A DNA stretch of 64,000 bases from Arion vulgaris (lineage: Eukaryota > Mollusca > Gastropoda > Stylommatophora > Arionidae). Below are positions 13,701 through 25,700 of the stretch, in pieces. Below the pieces are notes generated by a model, which saw only the letters and a program-made list of their open reading frames with translations, searched no databases and was not told the DNA's origin. The translations under genes were made by a program, and so were the position numbers. How positions within the stretch are numbered: position 1 is the first letter of the stretch; each line of letters opens with the position of its first letter. The stretch spans positions 71,584,366 through 71,648,365 of the forward strand of contig CM036758.1 in assembly GCA_020796225.1 (NCBI GenBank), read 5' to 3'.

Positions 13701-16700
13701 GGTTAACAGGAACAATCCTTCAAAACAAACTATGGAGGATTGGTGAAGATCACAACGCCCTGCTTATGACACATACCTGAGTAGTTGAATAGCAGAAGTT
13801 GATAGCAGAAGAAGAAGAATGTTGGCGTCATCAGTTCTTTCATTATTGCCAGCCATGAGATTCTGAATCTATGAATGTCCATTCTGCAGCATAGTTTGAT
13901 TTTTTTTCATCTCTCCATACTATAGTTTTCTTCTTCTTTTGTCTAGATAGGGGTTTAACTCTGCATGAATGCCCCTGCCAGAGTACAGAAGTTGTCTGCT
14001 TTGGTATGATCTCTAATTGTAAATATTGTAGAACTTGGTAGAATTTGCAGGGAGTACACAATCTTGCAGGCATTGCTCAGGGAATGATTAGAGTATTCTC
14101 TCTCTCTCGTGATCACCGCCCAGACCGATGTACCAGACCTCCTCATAAATTCTATTCATGTGGAAATCTGATTCATGCAGCCTTAGCATTGGTGTTTTAT
14201 GTCACATCTTCAGCACCATTTGGAGCTCTGGTGCTTATCCTTCGGCGATGTGTCGGTTTCAGCCAGCGTTTACTCGGTTCGCTCTCCGTTCTGTAGCCAT
14301 CTTGTGTTTTTTACGGTGTGGGGTAGCAAGCCCCATGTCCGACCTCTTTAGTCGCCTCTTACAACATGCATGACAGGTAACCATGGTTCTATTCTTTACA
14401 CCACAATTTGGGCCCCGGTAACCACTCAGGCGATTAGAGTATTCAAGCCGCCAAACCATGATATGGTAAAGAGATACTCTGTTTTAGTTATACCAATTTT
14501 TTATTTTAACAAAATACCACAGCTAACACACAACAACCAATGTGCTGTGAGATACATACCAAAACATGTATTGTATAAACATAACCTACCTAGTCTATCC
14601 AGTTTCTCTCTCTCTCTTGCCAACAAATCACTAGCCAGACTGACAGGAGGATACACTCCTGGGAGATGGGCACCCGCAGCACTGATGGATGGAGCTCCAT
14701 GTTGCAGTAAGTGACCACCAGATCCTGGTGGGAAGCCCATGCGTCTCTGCAGGTCAAGCCAGCTTGGATCTGTTAGTTGTCCAGCTGCTCCAGGAGGAAG
14801 GAGACGCTCTAAGCCTAAATATGGACAACACAAATAGTATAAACAATAATATATAAAATATTTGGTACAACATTTATATGGTCAATAATTATGCAATCTA
14901 TGTCGGATTCAAACCCATGGCCTTCAGAACACAAGGCAAAGGACCTAACCACAGAGACCCCTTGTAATGAACAAGATTATGTTCAAATTTCTTTTGTATA
15001 GATTGAGCATTCTACATAATACAGGGTTCTCATACTTATTACAGGATGTTCTACATAATACAGGGTTCTCATACTTGCTACAGGATGTTCTACAATTTAT
15101 TAAGTTATCCTATTTGTTATGGCAATATATTATTTGTAACTGTTCCGTGTTGGTTTGGTCAACAAAGTCAACCATGACGTTACCTCTATATGACGCATGC
15201 CTGGGAAATGTTCTACGAGTAGCTGAGTTGCTCAAGCGTCAACTATCCCCTTCTTAGCTTTGCTGAATCCTGAGGAGTGCAAGAACGAGGTCTGGTATCA
15301 GTTTGGTTGCAGGAGCTACTGGTAGGGCATCACATGAGGTCTGCCTGCCTGTTTATGAAACCCTTTGCCTCTCCTGAGTCTCCCCCAAGATAGTAGAGCT
15401 ATTTGCCCATAGCTGGAAGGCTGGTTCTTGGATATCAGGGTAACTGTGCAGCCTACTTAATAAGGAATTGTTCATTGTCTATTTGAAGATCATCTTCATC
15501 TGACATGTCCATAATTTCTCAGATCTCCTCCCAAGCATGTATTTCAGTGTGTTTAGGCTAATAACTCCCGTTCTGTGTTGATTGATGTTTCTACTGGGGT
15601 TTCTCTGTGGTTTTCCGTCTCGCAGCACAACCTGCGCAACCGAGATAGAGAATACCTTTTATCTTCTTCGTTGAAATCTTCAGAGCGTAATACGGAATAT
15701 GACATTCTACTTGCTACAATAAATCTGTTAGTTACTTTATGGTGTTATACTAATTGTTACGGGATATCCTATTTGATACTGTGTATCAAACTTGTTACAA
15801 GAATGTTATAACTGCTAATTGACACACACAAACATATATATACAGTAGAACCTGGTTATGTCGCCGGCCTAGGGGTTTGCCAAAAAGCGTCGGGATAACC
15901 GATGATCGAGATAACCGAAAACCAATATGGCGGCAAAATATTAACATGTGCTTGAAATTTCTTTATGTACATGATGTGCGTTAATAAATGAGAATGTACA
16001 TGCACGTGTTATTTGTTTGATGAAGCGATCGGCATGCTATAAAAATGTACATACATGTTTGCTAACAACAAAGGCATATGTGCACCAACTAACAGCAGAA
16101 ATTTACCAATATAAAATAAAAACCACCGTCGATTCTCGATTCAAACCTTTATTTATACAAACTGACACAGCTCTGAAAAGTATCGTACCGCGTTACTATG
16201 GTTTCTTTACAAAGTCTAAAATGCTTTGTTGCTTTTGCCTTTAACAGTCTGCTTGAAAACAAATGCTTCAATATTATTTATGCTGTCTAAAACAGTTTCA
16301 TCTCCTACAAAAGAACCATACCGTCAAATTTTCTGTAGCATTTCTACCACCTCACCATCTGAGGGAATTGGTTCCAAATCTTCGTCCGCATCTTCTTCAT
16401 CTTCTTTGTCATTGCCGCATGCAGATGTGCTTGCCAGTGCTGACTGCACACTTGATACAATGTCTTCATCGGTGGTCACGCCATCAGTAACGACGTCTTT
16501 GTCGATTTCTATATATTACTGTATATATTACTGTAGCATAAGTTAACACCCATGGTCATGGGGATCGAGATAACCAACGTTAAGTGGCAAATTTGGCCCT
16601 CTTTTGTGCTCGAGATATTAGGGTTCGGCGACATAAAAGAATCGAGATATCCGATGAGAAAATGCTAAGACAAAGAGAGAATTTGGCGGTTCCACTTCAA

Positions 16701-19700
16701 AAGCGTCGACTTAATAGGGTTGGCGAGTTAACCGAGGTCGAGATAAGTGGGTTATACTGTATGGCCTTTTCGTCTTTACAGACGACCAATTGGCAAGTGT
16801 TTTCCACTCCCTTTGTGTCTAGCCTGGGCAGCTGATACGGATGTGTCTTGCCCATTTTGGACAAAATCCTCTCTCTACCCTACTGTTTCATCCAAAGGAA
16901 AGACAAAGTCTATACGTTTGGAACCAAGCAGGGTTTGCAGGAAATGCCAAAAGAAGGAATGGAATACACACCTAACCATCAACTGCCTTAGGGTTCCTTC
17001 CTCTGGATGTTTGATCAAGGTTTACTCCTCTAGCCCTCTGCATTACCGTGCTGACCCACAAGGCAGTAGGGATTTTCTATTAGGGTTTACTCCACAAGTA
17101 ATTGACATAACAACCAAAACAATAGCACTTACCAGGTTTCAGCTCCATATCTTGCTTCATCTTCTCCCTCAGTTCTAGATCTCTCAACTCCCTCTCTCTC
17201 ATCTCCCGTTCCCTAGCATCTCTTTCCCTCTTGTCTCTCTCAAGCTCCATCTCCAGTCTCTCTCTAGATCCTGGGGTACATACCCACCGGTAACTCATAA
17301 GGGGTCAATGGCATGATGATGGGGCAGTCCTCCTAAAGAATAGGGTGGTCGTATCAAATCTTGACCAGTGAAGCGAAGTAATGACATGTCATCCAGACTG
17401 GCAGCTAAAGATGATAGGAATAAAGTGGAAGACAATGGTAAATAAGAATATCATGCAATTAGCAACAAAAACAACATTAAAAAAAAAAATATAGATAAAG
17501 ACAAATTGATCGGATATAATCAATTAATGATGGAAAACTGACAGATAGATACACAACCACTCCCGCTAGCGCTCCCACTCCCTTTGTGTTCCGTTTGACA
17601 CATAAGGCTTTTGCAAGAGATTTCCATTGTTGCTATTCTGCTATCTTTCTATTAGTTGTGTGCCCACACTGGGCTACAATCTTTCTCTCTCTCTCTCGCA
17701 ATCACCGCTCAGACCGATGTACCAGATCTCCCCACAAATCCTATTCGTGTGGAAATCTGATTCATGCAGCCTTAGCATTGGTATGTTTTACGTCACATCT
17801 TCAGCACCATTTGGAGCTCTGTTGTTTATCCTTCGGCGATGTGTCCGGTTTCAGTCAGCGTTTACTCGGTTCGCTCTCCGTTCTGAAGATATCTAGTGTT
17901 TTTACGGTGGGGAGCTAGCCCCATGCCCAACCTCCTTATCCCTGTGTGAATTTTCTCATGATTGTATCTGTTGAGCAGTATCTGCTTGATCATTCTGTCC
18001 AAGCAAAATATTTTGAACATTTCTCTCAGGCAGGATGTATGAAATGCTTACAACCAAGATATTGCTAATTTAAATGTATGTCTATCCTGCCTACTCAGGC
18101 CATTCTAGAATGCTATGTTTTAGCAAGTTAAAGAAAAACATATTGCTAAAACAAATAATGCTGTAGGAATGTCAAGCACTATAGACCTCACAGTACTAGG
18201 CCTAAGTATTTAGAAGAAGGTCATATTTTCTTTCTATCTTATTCCTTACTAGTTCCGTAATGAGGTCTTAAATGAAGGTAAGACAAATTAGTAAGTCTTC
18301 AATGGAGGTAAGAGAAATGAGTCAAGTCTTGAATGACAACATATAAAAGTTCTTCAATAGAGGTAAGATAAAGTAGCAAGTCTTCAATGAAGGTAAGACA
18401 AAGTAGTAAAGTCTTGAATGAAGGTAAGAGAAATGAGTCGTCTTCAATGAAGGTAAGAGAAATGAGTCAAGTCTTGAATGAAGGTAAGAGAAATTAGTAA
18501 GTCTTGAATGAAGGTAAGACAAAGTAGTTAAGGAGGGATTCGGTGGTATGGGGATCATGAAGCTATTTTCGTTGTTTTCACATTAATGTAAAATTTGTAT
18601 AACCATTTTGGAAAGATTATGACTTAGAATAGCAGAAAAAAATTATAAAAAAAAAAAAAATCAAAGCGTTGCCATGGAAACAATACAAAATGGCCGCCAA
18701 AAACAAAATTTCAAATCCTTACGGCTCTGAATCTAATGAATGTAAATGAATTCTGTTTTCACTCTAAGGTGCGCAATTGTAATATCTAAAATATTACACA
18801 TGATTTTAGGATATATTAAATATTTAATTTTTTATAAATTTTGGGTAAAAATTCCCTCAAAATTCGGTCAAAAAGGCTGTTTTTGGGGTGTTTACCAAAA
18901 ATTCATTAAAAATGTAATATTTAATGAATCCTAAAAATCATGTGTAATTTTTAGATATTACAATTGCTCACCTTAGAGTGAAAACAGAATTCATTTATAT
19001 TTATTACATTCAGAGCCTTAGGTATTTGAAATTTTGTGTTTGTGGACATTTTTTAAAACTAATTTTTTTCTACTATTCTAAGTCATACTCTTTCAAAATT
19101 GTTATACGAATTCTACATTAATACCAAAGCAACGAAAAAAGTTTCAAGACCAGAATCCCCAAGTCTTGAATGAAGGTAAGACAAAGTAGTTAAGTCTTGA
19201 ATGAAGGTAAGACAAAGTAGTTAAGTCTTGAATGAAGGTAAGAGAAATTAGTCAAGTCTTGAATGAAGGTAAGAGAAATTAGTCAACAATGACAACATAT
19301 AAAAGTGCTTCAATGAAGGTAAGAGAAATGAGTCAAGTCTTGAATGAGTGAAACAAGTCATTCTTGACAAAGCTTTGTGGTGACAGACAATACCCGCATA
19401 AAGGAATCCTCCATGCATACCATAGACATGCGGTCTTGCATATTCATGCAGCTGTCTCAGGGCTGGAGTATCTGCAAATGGTCTGGGAGTATGTCGTTCA
19501 GCATAGCCTCCGCCGCTTCCAATGTTCATGTTATGAGGTTGGTGATTACTACTGCTGCTGCTGCTGAGACTGCTGCTCGCTGAAGATTTCTGGCCTTCAG
19601 AAGCAGAAGTGGCACGAGGAGGAGTTTCCACTCGTTTCTGTCAATATGAGTTATTTATATCTTACATTAAACTTTTAGTTCAACACTTCATATAAATGAT

Positions 19701-22700
19701 GCCCAAGCAAATAAATGATGCCCAGGCAAATAAATGATGCCGAAGCAAATAAATGATGCCCAAGCAAATAAATGATGCCGAAGCAAATAAATGATGCCCA
19801 AGCAAATAAATGATGCCGAAGCAAATAAATGATGCCCAAGCAAATAAATGATGCCCAAGCAAATAAATGATGCCGAAGCAAATAAATGATGCCGAAGCAA
19901 ATAAATGATGCCCAAGCAAATAAATGATGCCCAAGCAAATAAATGATGCCGAAGCAAATAAATGATGCCCAAGCAAATAAATGATGCCGAAGCAAATAAA
20001 TGATGCCCAAGCAAATAAATGATGCCGAAGCAAATAAATGATGCCCAAGCAAATAAATGATGCCGAAGCAAATAAATGATGCCCAAGCAAATAAATTCAA
20101 CTACACAAGCAACCCACAAACTAACGAGCAATCTTTGCACACTTGCAGAACAGGTTGGTCTCCAGATCAATTCTGCCAAGACCAAAATTATGGACCTCAC
20201 AAACTCGACAGACAACATCGTAATAAATGGCCAAACACTGGAGAAAGTTGAACATTTTACATATTTGGGTAGTAAAGTATCAAACAACGGAGACACGATG
20301 AAAGAAATAAACTCTCGTATTGCTATAGCAGCTAGTGCCTTCACTAAATTAACGAATATCTGGCAATCTCAAGACTTTAGTATATGCACAAAAGTTAAAT
20401 TATTTAGGTCATGTGTGATTCCTGTACTGACCTACGGTTGTGAAAGTTGGAAATCAACAAAGAAAATTGATAAGAAACTGGACAGCTTTGAGAATAAATG
20501 TCTATGAAAATTATTAAAAGTAAAATGGAGTGATTTCGTTTCTAACAACACGGTGAGAGATAGAACACACCAACAACCCGTATCAAATATTATAAGGAAA
20601 CGTCGGTGGAAATATTTAGGTCATGTGCTTAGATCAGGCGAAAAGAGACTAAATCGACAAGTCCTTATGTGGTCACCAGTTGGGAAAGAAAACGTGGAAG
20701 ACCAAAGACCACTCTTCGAAGAACATCCAACAAGAAAGTAAACTATTGGGATGTAAAACCATACAAGATCTGCAACTGTTAGCAAAGAACCGTATCACAT
20801 GGAGATCTAAAACCTCTGCCCTATGTGCCGCCTTTGACGCGAAAGGAACAAACTAACTAAGCAAATAAATGATGCCCAAGCAAATAAATGATGCCCAAGC
20901 AAATAAATGATGCCCAAGCAAATAAATGATGCCCAAGCAAATAAATGATGCCCAAGCAAATAAATGATGCCCAAGCAAATAAATGATGCTCAAGCAAATA
21001 AATGATGCCCAAGCAAATAAATGATGCCCAAGCAAATAAATGATGCCCAAGCAAATAAATGATGCCCAAGCAAATAAATGATGCCCAAGCAAATAAATGA
21101 TGCCCAAGCAAATAAATGATGCAGAAGCAAGTAAATGATGCTCATAATTCTACTTTCACTAACACTTCAAATGGCCAAAATTTGACTTTTTCGTACAACA
21201 CTTCAGACTAGGGAAGACTGAAATGGGCTGGGCTTGGAAACAATGGTTGGAGTTGCTGAGGAGGTCTAGGCTAAAATCAGTTTTATTTTTGTGTGAGGGC
21301 ATGCAGGTGTAAGGGAAAATTAACGCTCCAATAGGCTTGAATGTATGGTTACTGTCAAAATTGGATGAGCAATGGACCATGCTGATATTATAAATTCCCT
21401 GAGGGACAGAGGATGTGTAAATGTTTCAAGTAATAGTGGTGAATCTACAGCACTAACCAGACTGCAAGAATACTAATTTAAATGTGGTGTAGCTAGACAA
21501 GAGCACGATGCTGGTAGCCAAAGAAGAATAGTAAACCAACAAAGAACCGGTGTCATCACACGCTGAGAGACATACTGAGGAGATCGGTGCACTTATTGAC
21601 TAATTGGTTAGATATGCAGTGATACTGATTCAACGACTAAACTAAACTAGACTGGAAACACCACCAATTTGACTTTTCATACAACATTTGAATAGAAGAT
21701 CACCAAAGTGGACAAATGAAACATGCCTTAGAAATATTTGATTCGAGTCATGGGAGTAGTGGGTGTGGCTAAGTTGAGGATACCTCCAGTTGGGTATGAC
21801 CACTTTGGACCATATGATGTAGTCTACAGGTTGTAAGAGAATCAATGGCAGAGTCTCATCTGGAGTAGAGCTGTTCAGCTCAAAGCATTGGTAAAGTAGT
21901 CATCACACATAAGTGAAGCTGACCTCTGTGCAAACTCATGCTCCATAGAGGATTCAAATGTTGACAGTAAACTAAAACTACTTTCTGAGACACACAGAGA
22001 GAATGAAGATACAGACATACACTGTACAGAGGATACAGATAAGGTGAAATAAATAGGCTAAGACAGGGTAAGACAAATATGGGAAAAGAGGGAAAGACAA
22101 AAAGAGACAAAAAGAGGAAAACATGTAGAAACGAAGGAGGTTAAGATTAATTGAGACAAGGAAGGGATAACAGGTTGAGACAAACAGAGGAAGACAGTGA
22201 GACAAAGAGGGGAACACAGGGTGGAACAAAGAAAGACAAACAGGGTGAGAGAAAGAGGGAAAGATCCAGCGAAACAAAGATATAGATATGGAAAGACACA
22301 TGGATAAACTGAACATTACAGACAGATAAAAAGACATAAAGAGATGGAAAGACACAGAAATAGGAAGAAATACAGAGTTAATTATTCATACAGAGTTCAT
22401 CAAACATACATTTTCATCTTGCATGTAAATCAGTAAAAGATACTTTCTATCATGTCCGCTTCTTTAAAACTACTAAATGGAGTAACAGCAATAATGTATC
22501 ACAATAAGTGAAACTAAAAACACACACACACTTGTTGTTTGTTACATGGGATTAACCCTTTGAACCAGAGCTCCGATATTTCAGGATTGAATGTAAACAT
22601 TGCAAATCCGAGCTCCCGATATATCGGTCTGAGAATAGTGGTTTTTTTCTCGGAATTTGAAAATAAATTGTGTTCAAATGTGACATCAAACACAGCCCTT

Positions 22701-25700
22701 TTTCTTCTTTCTCGAATCCTGTTTGCCTCACAGCGTCAGGTCAGGAAGAGATTTATAAAACGGGCCCTAGTATGCGCTTTGTAAATAGTCTCTTTCGTCG
22801 CCTCTGTTATCTCAAAGGTCCATCTTTTGCGTGGCCGGCCTTTTGCTTTGTACCCATTGTATCGAGCAGCATTGCTCTTTGAGGTGCACTGTCTGATGGT
22901 AATCTGCTTACGTGGCCGAACCATTTAATTTGTTGTTTCTTGATGAAGTCTAGTACTGATGTTGTACCCACTTTTTCCTGATGTCTTCATTTCTCAACCG
23001 GTCTCTTCTTGTTACACCCAGCATTCTGCGTAAACACTTCATCTCTGTTGTGACTAGTTTTCTTCTATCGTTTGTTGTCAGCGTCCAGGTTTGGCACTGG
23101 TAACATAATGTGGGGAGAAAGATTGTGTTGAACATTGCTCTTTTTGTGTTCATGGTGACGTGTTTGCATCTTAAAATTGGCGCCATTTGCCCTATCATTT
23201 GATTTGCTTTGTTGCATCTGTGTTGAATTTCATTAGTTATTCTTCCGTTTGCTGAAAAATGCTCCCCAGGTATGTGAAGTCTTTTACTTGATTTAGTGGG
23301 CGATTGTCGATGGAGATATTGGTAGTGCTTTCCTCTCTGGCGAATGTCATTACTTCTGTTTTGTCAATGTTTATTCTCATGTTGTATTCGTTACATGCTA
23401 ACTGGAGTCTGTTGATGTGTTGTTGTAGCTGTTCTTCTGTTGTTGATATGATTGCCTGATCGTCTGCAAAAGAAATTCATTTAAGAGCTCTCCGAGGTTG
23501 TTTCCTTCGCTGGTGTTAGCTATTTTACAGATGTGGTCAATATACGTGATGAATAGCAGCGGGATAGTACGCAACCTTGTCTTACTCCTGACCCTACGTG
23601 AAACTTTTCTGATAATTCTGTATTTGTTCTAATCGTACATTGGCTGTCAGTATAAATGCTCTTGCGAGATGACGGGCACTGTTGTGTGATTTATTTGTAC
23701 TGATAAGGTAATTAGTTAAGTACTCGTATTTTCATGTTGAAAAGATGTTCTAAAAATTTCAGAAATTGTCATTCTTCTTCTTTGCGTTTGTTCTTTACAG
23801 CCAATTTTAATCACTCTTTGTGATACGTTTGATCTGTGCCAAGAACGTGTATACGTTGCACATTGGTTTGATAGGCCCCGAAATGCATAGATTTCGACAC
23901 ATTTAGGACATCTGCATCCAATTTCAGCCAAAACCTCCTTAGTCGCCTCTTACAACATGCGTGGCAGGTAACAGTGGTTCTATTCTTTACACCCCAAATT
24001 TGAGCCCTGGTAGCCACTCAGGTGAGAAATTGTCATTCTAAAAGTATTACAACAGAGCAAGCTGTTGAACTTGCTTTGAATGAATGTGAAGATGAACTAG
24101 ACTTAGAATGTAATTATTCTGATAAGGATATCAAAAGTGAGATAGATGATCATTTAGACAACGAAGTATTGTTTTAATCAATTGATATTCAAGCTATATA
24201 TGTTCAATCTGGAGACAAATCTACAGATATGACAAGAGTATTCGTGGCCGTACCCACATATTATATCAAATAAAATTTAAAGCGTAGTATTCTGCAAAAA
24301 GATAATAAGCAGGGATAATGGGGTAAGTCAATAACAAATTATAGAGTACTTAAATGTGCTAAATTATTGTGTTTTAATATCACTCTGATATGGGCTGTTT
24401 TTTCTCAGGAGTTCCAGGGAAGGGATTTTTAAGGTACAGGTGGCCAGGTTTCAAAGGGTTAAGCCTGTATGTAGTCGAGGCACTTCTGTTTCAAACTGAC
24501 ATATGCCTTTTTTAGCTATATCAGAGCATCATTCTTTATGTATCATGCCCTATGCAGAATGTTACAGTCCATCTGAAAGAAGACTCTGTCTCTAAACAGA
24601 TCTCCCACCTTCTCCGTTGGTCATGGTTTCTTTAATACCCTGTTGACAGTTATCTTTGTTGCTTTCTGTCTTGTCTGGTTAATGAACTAATGTAACATGG
24701 GCAGACCCATAGTGCTCAGTCTCCCCAATAGATGTCGAATAGTATACATACTGATGGTTTCTGTGGCTTGCTGACAGACTTCTCTCTCTGTCCCCTCAAG
24801 CATCCAGCTCTACTTATAGTATTTTAAATATAGGGGAAGACTGCAGTAAAACTATTTAGCAATGGTGAAACACGTAAAAACAAAGTACTGTAGTTTTACA
24901 AAATATAAAAACAATATGCAGCGATTGTTTCAACCAAAAAGCTTTTATCAAGAAAAGGATACAAGAGAGATGAAGAATTTCACTTCTTGTACAACATGTA
25001 GAATCAAACAAGTTCCTAAGGAAATGACTCCTTATTTCGTTATTCATTTTTAGTCAAATATTTGCATTTTAGAGCCGTTAGGAACTTATTGTTTGACTCT
25101 ACATGTTGTGTGTTGTGCGAGAGGTGAAATTCTTCACCTCTCTTCTATCCTTTGCTTGATAAAAGTCTTTTGGTTGAAAGGTTACTGAGTATTGTTATTG
25201 TTTCTACGTGTTTTGCCAGCTCTACTTATACAACATGTAATTACAAACTCCTTAATTCACTGGGCAATCAATCTTAGTTTTTCTTGTATTCAGGAAAATA
25301 AAGAAATGTTCTTACCTTCTCTTCTTTAATATTGGAAGAAGAATGTGATGACTTTCTTATTCTCTCCTCTCTTTTCTTGGCTAAATTTGAATCTGATAAT
25401 GGTCGAAATATGAAGTCTGTGCGTGAACACTGATTTCGTTCCCCTCTGTCAAACACTTTTACAAAGCTGCAAGACAAAATACAAGTGGTCGATATTTAGC
25501 GTTTGAAGAAGCATATAAAATGGTGACTCATAATTTTGGAGAGTCTGCATAGACCTCAGAAGGCTGAGATCATCTTTTTCAACAAGCTGAAGTTTGTAAC
25601 TTTTGAAGAGACTAATGACTAACAAAAATGACTTTTCAATTAATTTAACTGTAGAAGTCTATGCGTTTAGGGGCATACCAAACCAATGTGCAATGTATAT

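Noticed and set aside
18300..18560. Repeated AAGGTAAGA words as a functional splice-donor array
   Set aside because: They lie on the strand opposite the only gene, and no exon with that orientation is seen.
19675..20344. Long minus-strand frames of Ile/His/Leu-rich repeats (up to 218 codons)
   Set aside because: They are the 19-bp tandem unit read in three frames; all three are open because the unit has no stop in any phase.
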